Source: Metabacillus rhizolycopersici
GTDB lineage: Bacteria; Bacillota; Bacilli; Bacillales; Bacillaceae
Length of the DNA stretch: 64,000 bases
Assembly: GCF_020075705.1 (NCBI RefSeq)
Contig: NZ_JAIQUM010000005.1
Coordinates: 1-64,000 of the forward strand
Reading direction: 5' to 3'
Shown one piece after another: positions 47,376 through 57,774 of this stretch (its first letter is position 1; every line of letters begins with the position of its first letter). The translations under genes and the position numbers were made by a program. The notes below the pieces were generated by a model that made no database searches, was not told the DNA's origin, and saw only the letters and a list, made by a program, of their open reading frames with translations.

Positions 47376-49583
47376 TTAATTCATCACTCTTCGAACAGAG
47401 TAAATATCTGGAATCTGCTTGATTCGTTCAACCACTTTTTGTAAATGGTTTATATTCGATATTGAAATAGCCATATTAATCGTCGCAACTTTATTACGGT
47501 CTGATTTGCCAGAAACAGAGGAAATATTTGTTTTTGTTTCATTTACAACTTGTAAAACTTCATTCAATAAAAGTCGACGATCGTATGCCAAAATTTCAAT
47601 TTCAACATTGTACTCTTTACGGCTTGTCGAAGGTTGGTTTTCCCATTCAACATCAATTAGACGCTCTTTAGCATCCTCGTTATGAACATTCGTACAATCC
47701 TCACGATGGACGGAAACACCGCGTCCTTTCGTAATAAAGCCAACAATATCATCCCCTGGTACAGGATTACAGCATTTAGATAATCGAATGAGTAAATTGT
47801 CAATCCCTTTTACTTGAACACCTGCATCACGTTTTCTAGATGATGTGGAAGGGAATTTTTTTGCCTCTGTAAGGACTTCTGCGACATTTTTTTCCTGTTC
47901 CTCTTGGTCACGCAGTTTCCGCCACTTTTCGGTTAATCGATTTGCAACTTGTAAAGCGGTAACACCATTATAGCCAACAGCAGCATACATATCCTCTTCA
48001 TTAGAAAAATTAAATTTTTCCGCTACTCGTTGTAAATTTTCGATTGTCATTATTTCCTTTACATCAAATTCAAGGTTTTTAATTTCCTTTTCAACCATTT
48101 CTCTGCCTTTTTCAACGTTTTCCTCGCGTCGTTGCTTTTTAAAGAATTGGCGGATTTTATTTTTAGCCTGTGAAGTTTGAGCAAGCTTTAACCAATCCTG
48201 ACTCGGGCCATAAGAATGCTTCGATGTTAAGATTTCAATAATGTCTCCCGTTTTTAGCTTATAATCTAATGTTACCATTTTCCCATTTATTTTAGCGCCG
48301 ATGGTTTTGTTCCCAATCTCTGAATGAATACGGTAAGCAAAATCAATCGGAACGGAACCCGCAGGTAATTCAATGACATCACCTTTAGGTGTGAAAATAA
48401 AGACCATGTCTGAAAATAGGTCAATTTTTAACGATTCCATAAATTCTTCCGCATTTGTTACATCATTTTCGAACTCTAATATTTCCCTGAACCAGGAAAG
48501 TTTCTTCTCTAATGTTGTCTTTTCTTCAATTTCTTTTCCTTCTTTATATGCCCAGTGAGCCGCAACTCCGTATTCAGCAATCTCATGCATTTCAAACGTA
48601 CGGATTTGGACCTCAAGTGGATCACCTTTTGGACCGATAACAGTTGTATGAAGCGATTGGTACATATTAGGCTTTGGCATCGCGATATAATCTTTGAAGC
48701 GGCCAGGCATCGGCTTCCAACAAGTATGAATGATCCCTAACACTGCATAACAATCTTTTATACTATTGACGACGATTCGGACCGCTAACAGATCATATAT
48801 TTCATTAAATTGTTTATTTTGCAAGGCCATTTTACGATAAATGCTATAAATATGTTTCGGTCTACCAGAAAACTCTGCTTCAATATTTACCTCATTCACT
48901 TGAATGCGGACCTCGTCGATGACTTGATCTAAATATTCCAAACGTTCCTGTCGCTTCTTTTTCATGAGATTAACAATTCTGTAATATTGTTGTGGATTTA
49001 AATAGCGTAAAGATGTATCCTCTAACTCCCACTTTATTTTTGAAATCCCCAAACGATGTGCCAAAGGTGCAAAGATTTCCAACGTTTCGTTTGAAATACG
49101 TCGTTGTTTTTCCTGCGGTAAATGTTTTAAGGTTCTCATGTTATGAAGGCGGTCAGCAAGCTTAATTAAAATCACACGAATATCTTGCGCCATTGCAACA
49201 AACATTTTTCGATGATTTTCTGCTTGCTGTTCTTCTTTCGATTTATATTTAATTTTCCCTAGCTTCGTTACTCCATCAACAAGCATTGCTACTTCGTCAT
49301 TAAACTTCGAACGCAAATCGTCGAGAGTAACATCGGTATCTTCCACAACATCATGTAAGAATCCGCCCGCTATTGTAGAGGGGTCCATCTCTAATTCTAC
49401 CAATATTCCCGCAACTTGAATTGGATGGATAATATATGGTTCACCTGATTTTCGGAATTGTTCTCGATGCGCTTCTTCTGCAAAGTTAAAGGCACGTTGA
49501 ATAAAAGCGGTATCGTCAGCTGACAAATAACGCCGGGCCTTTTCAATCACTTGCTCTGAAGATAATACTTGTTCATTTGCCAT
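47376..49583 (-). CDS. relA: Bifunctional (p)ppGpp synthetase/hydrolase (Rel)
   Basis: A 735-aa long RSH enzyme. The hydrolase HD pair (77-78, [10 protein letters not shown]) is intact, so it both makes and degrades (p)ppGpp. The synthetase domain ([24 protein letters not shown]) follows, then TGS ([11 protein letters not shown]), a conserved cysteine region ([11 protein letters not shown]) and a C-terminal ACT domain. ATG 49583 has AAAGGTGAT. Confidence 0.97.
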   Translation of the reverse strand: MANEQVLSSEQVIEKARRYLSADDTAFIQRAFNFAEEAHREQFRKSGEPYIIHPIQVAGILVELEMDPSTIAGGFLHDVVEDTDVTLDDLRSKFNDEVAMLVDGVTKLGKIKYKSKEEQQAENHRKMFVAMAQDIRVILIKLADRLHNMRTLKHLPQEKQRRISNETLEIFAPLAHRLGISKIKWELEDTSLRYLNPQQYYRIVNLMKKKRQERLEYLDQVIDEVRIQVNEVNIEAEFSGRPKHIYSIYRKMALQNKQFNEIYDLLAVRIVVNSIKDCYAVLGIIHTCWKPMPGRFKDYIAMPKPNMYQSLHTTVIGPKGDPLEVQIRTFEMHEIAEYGVAAHWAYKEGKEIEEKTTLEKKLSWFREILEFENDVTNAEEFMESLKIDLFSDMVFIFTPKGDVIELPAGSVPIDFAYRIHSEIGNKTIGAKINGKMVTLDYKLKTGDIIEILTSKHSYGPSQDWLKLAQTSQAKNKIRQFFKKQRREENVEKGREMVEKEIKNLEFDVKEIMTIENLQRVAEKFNFSNEEDMYAAVGYNGVTALQVANRLTEKWRKLRDQEEQEKNVAEVLTEAKKFPSTSSRKRDAGVQVKGIDNLLIRLSKCCNPVPGDDIVGFITKGRGVSVHREDCTNVHNEDAKERLIDVEWENQPSTSRKEYNVEIEILAYDRRLLLNEVLQVVNETKTNISSVSGKSDRNKVATINMAISISNINHLQKVVERIKQIPDIYSVRRVMN

Positions 49584-49984
49584 GGAATCACCTTTTTATA
49601 ATGAAAACTTTGATAAGACCTCTGATTTTAAACAATTGTTATAATGCCAAGCAGAGGAACTGTTAATTAGAAAACAAATCATTCGTTTAATAACTCAATT
49701 AAATATTTGCTAAAAGTAACTAATAAGTCCGTTAGAATTTATACTATATTGTAACTATTATCAGTAAAAATGGATCAGATGTAAAGAAAAATCCTACTTT
49801 TTAGCTAGTCTCGTTACTGATTTCTTTTTATTATTCTATTTTATGAAAGTTTTACTACCTTGACTTGATAAAAATTGAGAATTATCTCAAATTAAAATTG
49901 GATATGAAAGTATTTCTAGAAGTGAAGAATCATGTTGAAATTTGTACGTGTTTTGTAGCTACAATGGACGATGAACCCAATGTT
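49584..49984. other. Intergenic region upstream of relA
   Basis: AT-rich, with no gene recognised. It should contain the relA promoter. Open frames here look random. Confidence 0.4.
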
Positions 49985-50066
49985 AAAGCTTATCCTCCAC
50001 CTAGCCTCTTTGTAGCCCACGAAATTTAAGTTAATGGGTTTACTGCCTGTTAAGAGTAGGATAAAT
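49985..50066. repeat. Family B repeat, degenerate copy
   Basis: AGCTTATCCTCCACCTAGCCTCTTTG and TTACTGCCTGTTAAGAGTAGGATAA match the second hairpin of the full copy. Confidence 0.55.
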
Positions 50067-50110
50067 TGGCGAAGATCTGCCTGGTTTCCTTTATCTAAAA
50101 AATTTTTTAA

Positions 50111-50136
50111 AAAAAGCACCCAATTAGAGTGCTTTT
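50111..50136 (-). terminator. Terminator of apt
   Basis: AGCAC and GTGCT with flanking A and T runs; on the minus strand a T-rich run follows just after the apt stop. Confidence 0.8.
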
Positions 50137-50139
50137 CTT

Positions 50140-50652
50140 TTAATATTGCATTAATGTCAATACATCGTAGCCATCAAGCAATTTTCGTCCATCTAAATAT
50201 GATAATTCGATTAAGAAGGCAATCCCCGCAACAACGCCACCTAGTTCCTCAACAAGTTTAATCGTTGCTTCGATTGTGCCTCCAGTTGCAAGCAAATCAT
50301 CAGTAATTAATACGCGTTGACCTGGTTTAATCGCATCTTTGTGAATTGTTAATACATCTTTCCCATATTCAAGTCCATATTCAACTCGTGCAACCTCACG
50401 TGGCAATTTCCCTTCCTTACGAACAGGAGCAAAACCAACTTCAAGCGAGTATGCAACTGGGCAGCCAATGATAAAACCGCGTGCTTCAGGACCAACGACT
50501 AGGTCAATTTGTTTTTCACGAGCATAATCGACGATTTGATCTGTCGCATATTTATACGCAGCACCGTTATCCATCAATGTTGTAATATCCTTAAACTGGA
50601 TTCCTGGTTTTGGATAATCCGGTACGACTGTTATGAATTGTTTTAAATCCAT
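50140..50652 (-). CDS. apt: Adenine phosphoribosyltransferase
   Basis: Apt converts adenine and PRPP to AMP. At 170 aa it is the standard length. The PRPP-binding motif [13 protein letters not shown] (114-126) and the substrate loop GPEARGF are intact. ATG 50652 has AAGGAGG. Its place between recJ and relA is widely conserved. Confidence 0.97.
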   Translation of the reverse strand: MDLKQFITVVPDYPKPGIQFKDITTLMDNGAAYKYATDQIVDYAREKQIDLVVGPEARGFIIGCPVAYSLEVGFAPVRKEGKLPREVARVEYGLEYGKDVLTIHKDAIKPGQRVLITDDLLATGGTIEATIKLVEELGGVVAGIAFLIELSYLDGRKLLDGYDVLTLMQY

Positions 50653-50676
50653 TTTTCTTTTGTCCTCCTTATACAT

Positions 50677-53025
50677 TCACATGCGTATCTGCTGACTAAA
50701 ATGGTCTTCAAACCACTCTTTAAGCTGCATGTAAGATGTATATAATAACGTTTTTTCTAACTCAATTTGCATTTGTTTTTGCGCATATGTTTTCGATTCG
50801 GTTAGGTCTCTTTTTTGCGATGAGAAATTTGTCGAAACAACACCATTTTCTATTGTAACAAATTTCAGCTCAAAAAACACCTGTGACATAAACTCAACTG
50901 TTTCTTCTGACCAGCCTTTGTACAAAGCTAATTGTTTCCCTTGTTCTTTTAGTTTAAACGGACCTTTTTTCAGAAGAAAACCGTAATACCATTTAAAGTG
51001 CTCTCTCGTCGGAATCGTAGCAAAAAAGTGGTCTGCTTCTTGTAGAAAAATCGGATAAATTCTATCCGGTATTCCATTGCTAAATAATGCATCAATTAGC
51101 ATAAGTGACGAAGGAATATCAAATAAAACAAGGTTTTTATTTTTTATATTTAGTTCCTGAGCAACTGCTTGCGATTCAATTAAAATTGAATTTTGTTCGA
51201 AACCTTTATTTTTTAAGCTTTCAAATAACGATGATCGAAAAGTTATGATCACTGTATCCTTTGTAGAAGTTAACGTTTTTAACAACTTATCAACATTGCG
51301 AGTTCCGCGGAAATCAAATAACTGCCAACGATCAACTTTAACGTCCTGTAGCATTAATTGAGGTTTTCTAAAATTATTCCATTCGTTTATAGATAATTCC
51401 CCAATTGCCGATAATGTGACAGAGGGAGACAATTCATCATGAATATGACCAAAGCCAAACCCTACACTATCTAATTGATGTTCCTCCTGCTCAAAAACAA
51501 GCTTTAAATGATTTTGTTCTGCACCAATTTTGCGAATGTTTGCTAGCGTCACTTCCTCTATCTGCACGATTGGCTTTGGGTTGCCCATTCCAAACGGAGC
51601 AAGTCGCTGCATTTCTTCAATTGATTTAACCGTAATATCTTCTAATTTACAGCTTACATCCACTTTCGTAATTGGTGTAAAATCATCTTCAGTTAAAATA
51701 CTCTTCGCATTTTCAACCAATCGATTTCTTAAAGAATCCACATTTTCGAGCGCAAGAGTCATTCCTGCAGCCATTGGATGCCCACCGAAATGGGGCAAAA
51801 TATCACGGCAAGTAGAAAGGTTTGCAAATAAATCGAATCCAACTATACTTCTCGCTGATCCTTTTGCAATTCCTTTTTCTTTATCAATACATAGAACAAT
51901 GGTAGGACGATAGAAACGTTCAACAAGCCGTGAAGCAACGATACCGACAACTCCTGGATTCCAGCCCTCTTTTGCGATAACTATAACGGGATTATCTTCA
52001 ATTGGGAATCTTGTTTCTACTTCCTCAATTGCTTCCTCAGTCATGGAACTTACAAGCTTTTGTCGTTCTTTATTTAACAAATCGATTTCCTGCGCGATGT
52101 CAAATGCTTCCTCAGCATCTTCTGTTAACAGTAGATCTACAGCTGGATCTGCCGACTGCAAACGGCCAACAGCGTTAATTCGAGGTGCTAACGCAAACCC
52201 GATCGTATCCTCGTTAATCTCATTGCTATTCACTTTTGCAACATTCAGCAGAGCTTTTAATCCTGTACGATTCGTTGTTTTTAATTGGTCAATACCATTT
52301 TTTGCAATCAGTCTGTTTTCACCATGCAAAGCCACAAGATCAGCGATTGTTCCAATTGCAGCAATCTCTAACAAGTCGGATGGCAATTCACCAAGTAATG
52401 CATGGCTTAACTTAAATGCAACACCTACACCAGCCAATTCCTTAAATGGATAAGGACATTCCGGTTGCTTTGGATGGATAATGGCGAATGCATCAGGTAA
52501 AATAGGTCCTGGTTCATGGTGATCTGTAATAATCAGATCAACACCAAGCTCCTTTGCAACATTTGCTTCATGGACAGCTGCAATTCCTGTATCGACAGTA
52601 ATAATCAACGAAAATCCATTTTTATAAACTTCTCTAAAGGCTAATTCATTAGGACCGTATCCTTCGGAAAATCGATTCGGTATATAAAAGTCTGCCTGTG
52701 CTCCCAGTTTTCGTAAAGTAGTTAACAAAACGGTTGTACTACTGACCCCATCGGCGTCGTAATCTCCATAAATGATTATTTTTTCGTCATTTTCAATCGC
52801 TGTTTTTATCCGACGGACAGCCTTGTCCATATCTTTTAAAAGGAAAGGATCGTGAAAGTCCTGCTCCTCAATCTGTAAAAATTCACGTGCTTTTTCAATT
52901 GAACGTATCCCACGATTTATGAGTAAAGACGCAACAATTGGCGTAATTGATAAATGATCTATAAATGTTTTAATCAACGAATCATCAGATGACTGAACCA
53001 TCCAACGAGTTTTTGCCTTTAACAT
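50677..53025 (-). CDS. recJ: Single-stranded-DNA-specific exonuclease RecJ
   Basis: RecJ degrades ssDNA 5' to 3' in recombination and repair. The 782-aa protein has DHH-family motifs GDYDADG (87-93) and IITDHHEPG, the DHHA1 motif FGGHPMAAGM, and an additional C-terminal domain typical of Firmicutes RecJ. ATG 53025 has GAGGGGTGA. It ends 24 nt from apt. Confidence 0.96.
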   Translation of the reverse strand: MLKAKTRWMVQSSDDSLIKTFIDHLSITPIVASLLINRGIRSIEKAREFLQIEEQDFHDPFLLKDMDKAVRRIKTAIENDEKIIIYGDYDADGVSSTTVLLTTLRKLGAQADFYIPNRFSEGYGPNELAFREVYKNGFSLIITVDTGIAAVHEANVAKELGVDLIITDHHEPGPILPDAFAIIHPKQPECPYPFKELAGVGVAFKLSHALLGELPSDLLEIAAIGTIADLVALHGENRLIAKNGIDQLKTTNRTGLKALLNVAKVNSNEINEDTIGFALAPRINAVGRLQSADPAVDLLLTEDAEEAFDIAQEIDLLNKERQKLVSSMTEEAIEEVETRFPIEDNPVIVIAKEGWNPGVVGIVASRLVERFYRPTIVLCIDKEKGIAKGSARSIVGFDLFANLSTCRDILPHFGGHPMAAGMTLALENVDSLRNRLVENAKSILTEDDFTPITKVDVSCKLEDITVKSIEEMQRLAPFGMGNPKPIVQIEEVTLANIRKIGAEQNHLKLVFEQEEHQLDSVGFGFGHIHDELSPSVTLSAIGELSINEWNNFRKPQLMLQDVKVDRWQLFDFRGTRNVDKLLKTLTSTKDTVIITFRSSLFESLKNKGFEQNSILIESQAVAQELNIKNKNLVLFDIPSSLMLIDALFSNGIPDRIYPIFLQEADHFFATIPTREHFKWYYGFLLKKGPFKLKEQGKQLALYKGWSEETVEFMSQVFFELKFVTIENGVVSTNFSSQKRDLTESKTYAQKQMQIELEKTLLYTSYMQLKEWFEDHFSQQIRM

Positions 53026-53223
53026 AACTTCACCCCTCAACTAATCCATTATACTCGAGTAGTCGAGGGGATTCAATTTCAGGAATATACCAGTCAAATA
53101 GGAGAAGGTTTCCTCTCCCTACTTTGAGCTGAAATTTATAAGAAGATTTATAAAAAATGATTGCTTGTTTCATATCATGTAATCACCTTGAATGACTTTG
53201 GAAAAATAAGTGTAAAACCGATG

Positions 53224-53517
53224 CTACATAAGACCTTTTAAAAGATTCTTCGCTTCATCACTATCATACCAACTCGCTGTTTTATATGATTTCACCGTTG
53301 CATAATTCATAAAATCACCAATTTTGAGTGCTAACACATCTTGGACAACTTCATGTACGGAAAGCTCTGAGGTTTTTTTCCACTTCTTATTTTTTAAGAA
53401 TTCCCATAGATTTTCTGCTGATACTTCTTCATAACCTAATATAGCAAATTCCTCCAACTTGCTTACGATTGCCGGTCTTACCTGATCTTTGAATTCATCT
53501 AAAGGCTGCTTGTCCAT
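53224..53517 (-). CDS. comN: ComN, post-transcriptional competence regulator (YrzD)
   Basis: A 97-residue soluble protein with the family block SKLEEFAILGYEEVSAENLW and DFMNYATVKSY. In B. subtilis ComN controls comE mRNA at cell poles. The comE genes are present in this window, which fits the role. ATG 53517 has AAGGAGTG. secDF, which neighbours it in B. subtilis, is missing. Confidence 0.85.
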   Translation of the reverse strand: MDKQPLDEFKDQVRPAIVSKLEEFAILGYEEVSAENLWEFLKNKKWKKTSELSVHEVVQDVLALKIGDFMNYATVKSYKTASWYDSDEAKNLLKGLM

Positions 53518-53620
53518 AGTAATCCACTCCTTCTTAATTGGTTGAAATGTGGTCGTGAAAAGTCATATTTCTTTTAAAGTGGTTCTCTTAATCGATGAAG
53601 GATAAAGTAAAGAAAATGCT

Positions 53621-53629
53621 TTATCCACA
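53621..53629 (+). promoter_or_regulatory. Isolated perfect DnaA box upstream of spoVB
   Basis: TTATCCACA, not part of a recognisable repeat. A single box has low predictive value. Confidence 0.4.
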
Positions 53630-53718
53630 AACTATGTAGAACTTGTCATGCTTGGCCTATCGAAGTGCATATAGTAATTGTAAATGATTACACGTTATTT
53701 GAGAAGGCAGGGGGAAGA

Positions 53719-55290
53719 ATGTCAAAACAAACGTTTCTAAAAGGAACGCTTATTTTAATTTTAGCAGGGTTTACTACTCGTGTTCTAGGTTTTATTAATC
53801 GTATCGTTTTAGCTCGATTAATTGGCACAGAAGGTGTTGGCTTATATATGATGGCTGTCCCTACTCTTGGTTTAGTTATTACAATTACACAGCTAGGTTT
53901 GCCAGTTGCCATTTCAAAACTAATTGCAGAAGCAGAGGCCCAGGGTGACCATCGAAAGATTAAAAAAATTCTCGTCGTTTCATTATCTATTACTGGAACT
54001 TTAAGCCTCATTTTCACCCCAACCATGATTTTACTAGCGCCGTTTCTAGCTGAAAATGTTTTTACAGATGATCGAACATTACTCCCACTTTTAGCGATTG
54101 CACCTGTCGTCCCAATTATCGCAATCTCATCTGTTATCCGGGGTTATTTCCAAGGAAAGCAAAACATGAGGCCTGCTGCGGTGTCTCAAGTATTAGAACA
54201 AGTTGTACGAATATCTTTAGTCGCTCTCTTTACACTTGCGTTTTTACCATATGGTATAGAGTATGCTGCCGCTGGTGCGATGATTTCAGCTGTGATTGGC
54301 GAGCTGATTTCCCTCATTTATTTAGCAGCAATGTTTAAAGTAAAAAAGAAAATAAAAATACGAAGGAAATTTTTCAAGTCTGTTAAGAATGGGAAAGAAA
54401 CTTTTAATCAATTAATGAGTATCGCGCTTCCGACGACAGGAAGTCGATTCATCGGATCGCTCTCCTGGTTTTTTGAGCCTATCGTTGTTGCAAATAGTTT
54501 AGCGATAGCTGGAGTGGCAACCGCTGTTGCAACAAAACAATATGGTGGACTTACAGGATATGCCATGCCATTATTAATGCTCCCTTCTTTCATCACATTT
54601 TCCTTATCTACATCTTTAGTACCCGCCATTAGCGAGGCAATGGCAAAAAAAAAATTAAACCTTGTAGAACATCGGGTTCAGCAAGCGCTGCGCCTCTCAC
54701 TGGTTAGTGGTGGCTTGGCATGTGTTGTATTATATGTGTTTTCCGAACCATTAATGGTTGTGATGTATGGAAGCAGCCAAGCTGCAATCTTTGTTCAAGT
54801 GATGGCTCCCTTCTTTATTTTTCATTATATCCAAGGGCCATTACAAGCTGTTTTACAAGCTTTAGACTTAGCCAAAGCAGCGATGATCAATAGTTTAATA
54901 GGGTCTGCTGTAAAAACAGCACTCATTTTCATTTTAGCAACTAGACCTTCTCTCGGTATCATGGGCGCAAGTTTAGCCATCGTGATTGGCATGATGCTTG
55001 TCACTTCAATGCATTTTGCCACGGTCATGAAGGCCATCCCATTTACCATCTATGTAAAGGACTATATTAAAAGTGGCTTCATGATGGTTATCACCGGCTT
55101 TGCTGGGTATTTCTTTTATGAATATGTTCTAGTTACTAGTCCAAACGTCATTCGATTATTGGCTGCACTTAGTGTGACAACGATTCTGTACTGTTTCCTT
55201 CTTTTGTTGTTGAATTTGGTTGAAAGAGATGAAATCAAGCGCATTCCATTTATTGGAGGACATCTTGCGAAATTTATTCCTGTAAAATAA
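53719..55290 (+). CDS. spoVB: Stage V sporulation protein B (MOP-superfamily flippase)
   Basis: A 523-aa polytopic membrane protein (about 14 helices) of the MurJ/SpoVB lipid flippase group, acting in spore cortex synthesis. The block GFINRIVLARLIGTEGVGLY near the N-terminus is typical. ATG 53719 has AGGGGG; the frame extends to 53665 without a site. It is divergent from comN. Confidence 0.94.
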   Translation: MSKQTFLKGTLILILAGFTTRVLGFINRIVLARLIGTEGVGLYMMAVPTLGLVITITQLGLPVAISKLIAEAEAQGDHRKIKKILVVSLSITGTLSLIFTPTMILLAPFLAENVFTDDRTLLPLLAIAPVVPIIAISSVIRGYFQGKQNMRPAAVSQVLEQVVRISLVALFTLAFLPYGIEYAAAGAMISAVIGELISLIYLAAMFKVKKKIKIRRKFFKSVKNGKETFNQLMSIALPTTGSRFIGSLSWFFEPIVVANSLAIAGVATAVATKQYGGLTGYAMPLLMLPSFITFSLSTSLVPAISEAMAKKKLNLVEHRVQQALRLSLVSGGLACVVLYVFSEPLMVVMYGSSQAAIFVQVMAPFFIFHYIQGPLQAVLQALDLAKAAMINSLIGSAVKTALIFILATRPSLGIMGASLAIVIGMMLVTSMHFATVMKAIPFTIYVKDYIKSGFMMVITGFAGYFFYEYVLVTSPNVIRLLAALSVTTILYCFLLLLLNLVERDEIKRIPFIGGHLAKFIPVK

Positions 55291-55316
55291 TATTCTTTCA
55301 TTTTAAATTGACTTGT

Positions 55317-55383
55317 AATGCCCGACAGTTATCCCCCACCTATCTTCTTTGGTGCTTCTTTCATCTTAAGGGTGGGGATAAAC
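55317..55383. repeat. Family B repeat, second hairpin only
   Basis: TTATCCCCCACC pairs with GGTGGGGATAA. It lies between convergent spoVB and yrbG, where it could also act as a 3' hairpin. Confidence 0.6.
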
Positions 55384-55418
55384 AAGAACTAGATATGAAT
55401 CTTTTACTTCTGTACCAA

Positions 55419-56075
55419 TTATTTTCTTTCATCCTTTAAATCAATAAAAAATATTCCCTTACCAAAGGTACATAAGGAGATTTGTTTAATATCATGATAT
55501 CCAAGTTTCCGAAGTTGCTGTCTTAGCCATAAATTAGTTTTATGAATGACTTCTAAATTTTCTTCTTGAATACGACCATCAATAATTAGTGGAACTTGAA
55601 GCTCTGGCTGCTCTTTTTGATCTTTTTTCTTTTGAATGATTGACAAACTACCTGAAGACTCCAAAATGGCAAACTCGACATCGGCGACACTAGTAATATC
55701 TTTTTCACGGAGTTGGACCATTAAATCATCAAAGTTGTAGCGTTGTTTTCTCATCGCGTGCTCATCAACCTTACCACGATTAATGAGAATTGTTGGTTTC
55801 CCATCAAGTAATTGACGAATTTTTTGATTTTTCATCGATAGATATGCCAATGTAATTTGAATAACCATAAGGAGGATCATCGGAAAAATGGTATGTAATA
55901 ATGGGTCATTATGTTCCTCTATAGCTGTTACAGCCATTTCAGCAATCATTAGGGAAACGACTAAATCAAAAATACTTAATTCGCCAATTTCTCTCTTCCC
56001 CATCAGTCGAAAGATTAACACGATTAGGAAGTAAAGTACGATCGTTCGAGCCGCCATAGTTAGATATAATCCCAT
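55419..56075 (-). CDS. yrbG: DUF421 membrane protein YrbG
   Basis: A 218-aa protein with three N-terminal helices (about 8-85) and a cytoplasmic domain with the DUF421 blocks [19 protein letters not shown] and [27 protein letters not shown] 56075 has AAGGGAG. Members are frequent in spore formers; the function is not established. The position matches B. subtilis yrbG. Confidence 0.9.
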   Translation of the reverse strand: MGLYLTMAARTIVLYFLIVLIFRLMGKREIGELSIFDLVVSLMIAEMAVTAIEEHNDPLLHTIFPMILLMVIQITLAYLSMKNQKIRQLLDGKPTILINRGKVDEHAMRKQRYNFDDLMVQLREKDITSVADVEFAILESSGSLSIIQKKKDQKEQPELQVPLIIDGRIQEENLEVIHKTNLWLRQQLRKLGYHDIKQISLCTFGKGIFFIDLKDERK

Positions 56076-56153
56076 TTAATGGTCTCCCTTCCAGACTACA
56101 GTTACTTATCATTAGTTTAGGCATTTGCCCCGCTTTTATGTAAGTAATAATCA

Positions 56154-56270
56154 GAACAAAAGCGCAAGCGCCTTGATCAGCCCTCAGGCATAGACCCAAG
56201 AGGGCCGGACGCTTGCGCTGGATGTCGTGCGCTTATCCACAAGTACAAGAATTTTATAATTTCCTAAACG
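56154..56270 (+). repeat. Family A repeat, short form, gamma module with DnaA box
   Basis: The centre is deleted (GGCATAGACCCAAGAGGG junction). The DnaA box TTATCCACA is at 56233-56241, followed by TATAAT. It lies between divergent yrbG and yrzE. Confidence 0.88.
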
Positions 56271-56511
56271 ACAAATAAAAGAAGGTAGTGCTTTCATCAC
56301 AAATTCTTACAGGTATATGCATAAGTTCCGCTATTTAACATTATCATCACAATATCCATGTCAATCTTAGTGGAAAATCCAACAACAAGAGGGCTACTAC
56401 CTGCTAATCTGCGAAATATATTTTCATTCTATTTTTTTCTTCTATGAATATCTTGTAATTAGACGAGCAGCAACAAGCTGAACTTGTATCGAATGAAAGG
56501 GGGTAATCTAA

Positions 56512-56895
56512 GTGGAATCGAAAAAATGGGGAAAAGCCATCCTTTTTGGACTTATCACTATTTTTGTCATCGCATTAGCTACAAGCTTAGTATTTACTTT
56601 GCTGTTAAAATTAACAAGTATAACAGAATCATCCATTACCTGGTTACTATTCGGCATATCAGTATTAGCAATGTTAATTGGAGGTTTTGTAGCAGGGGGA
56701 AACGGAAAGGAAAAAGGCTGGTTAGTTGGTGGTATGACAGCACTAATCTATACCTTGATTATTTTTCTATTTCAATTTTTAGGCCACGGTAAAATTTTTT
56801 CAATGGAACAAACATTGTATCACGCTGGCTTTTTACTTGTCGCAATGGTCGGTGGAGTATTTGGAGTTAATGCAGCAGCATCGAGGAATAAATAA
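56512..56895 (+). CDS. yrzE: YrzE family membrane protein (TIGR04086)
   Basis: A 127-aa protein with four membrane helices (about 10-30, 40-62, 72-92 and 100-120). GTG 56512 follows AAAGGGGG. Sequence pattern and place next to yrbG match YrzE. The function is unknown. Confidence 0.87.
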   Translation: MESKKWGKAILFGLITIFVIALATSLVFTLLLKLTSITESSITWLLFGISVLAMLIGGFVAGGNGKEKGWLVGGMTALIYTLIIFLFQFLGHGKIFSMEQTLYHAGFLLVAMVGGVFGVNAAASRNK

Positions 56896-57046
56896 AGTGA
56901 AACTTCCAACTTTTATGTTTTCGGCTGCTCGTTATTATGGCGCGTAGACAATGAATAGATTAAAGAGCTTGGATTAGATCATTTCCACCAAGCTCTCTAA
57001 CATTTTCTAACGTTTTTATTAAATTTGAATTTCCATCCACTCTTCA

Positions 57047-57135
57047 GAAAAGCGCAAGCGCCTTGATCAGCCTCAGGCATAGCATAAGGCGCTGGAAAAT
57101 TCTCGAAGTTCAAACTTACAAATTCTTGTTATTAG
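57047..57135 (+). repeat. Family A repeat, short form, alpha module
   Basis: The left arm joins directly to GGCGCTGGAAAATTCTCGAAG. Most of the centre and the GGGGC arm are deleted. Confidence 0.85.
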
Positions 57136-57153
57136 AAATAAACCCCAATATGA

Positions 57154-57650
57154 CTAGAGTGCTTTTTTACCAAATCCTTGTTCAAATTCCTTTTCTCCAT
57201 TATGAGAAACATCTAATTGATCATAACTACCGTATTTTTCTTGAACAAATAAAAGTCCAATTGCCCCAAGAATACTTGGTATGGCAAACGCCATAAATGA
57301 GCTTTGTGGCGCTATGTTAGTTGCTAAAGCAGCCCAATAAAAATTGGAGCAAGAATTGAACCAATCCGCCTAATTCCGACGGTTACCTCAACACCTGTTG
57401 ACCGTATCTCTTTCGGATAAAACTCAGATATATATGGATTCGTCAGGTTTTGTGTTCCAACTGCGCACGCGCCACCAATGGCAATTAGTACATACAGTAG
57501 CAATAAGTTGGACGTCATGCTAAGTACTATAAAACAAATCGCACCGAGTAAAAACATCGAAACTAGTACTCTTCTATAGGGATTACTTGTCCCTGTTATA
57601 GTGGAATACAGTGTGACTATAAGTGGTATGGCTTTCTCAATCTCATCATG
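57154..57650 (-). pseudogene. MFS transporter remnant (aromatic acid:H+ symporter type)
   Basis: Only the last third of an MFS transporter is readable. The segment RRVLVSMFLLGAICF continues through GACAVGTQNLTNPYISEFYP to a stop at about 57324. From about 57336 another frame carries on with LATNIAPQSSFMAFAIPSIL and a hydrophilic tail ending at 57154, so there is at least one frameshift. The N-terminal two thirds are absent. The sequence style is that of AAHS-family permeases. It lies next to a LysR gene that may once have controlled it. Confidence 0.82.
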
Positions 57651-57745
57651 TAGAATATGCTTGCATCATAGCATGAGGGATCTCATATGGCGTAACTGAT
57701 AAAATCGATAGTCAGATATAGCTAAAAGCTATATCATGTTGCGGC

Positions 57746-57774
57746 ATAATAATTAATAATTAATAATTAATAAT
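57746..57774. repeat. Short 7-bp tandem repeat at the lysR stop codon
   Basis: Four units of TAATTAA-type sequence. The first unit contains the stop codon of the LysR gene. Confidence 0.8.

Noticed and set aside
49916..50119. Possible 67-codon minus-strand gene upstream of relA
   Set aside because: It lies mostly in a degenerate family B repeat and the apt terminator, has no good binding site and shows no recognisable protein family.
57324..57557. A separate small 77-residue membrane protein
   Set aside because: The sequence is the interior of an MFS transporter that continues in another frame downstream, so it is a pseudogene piece.
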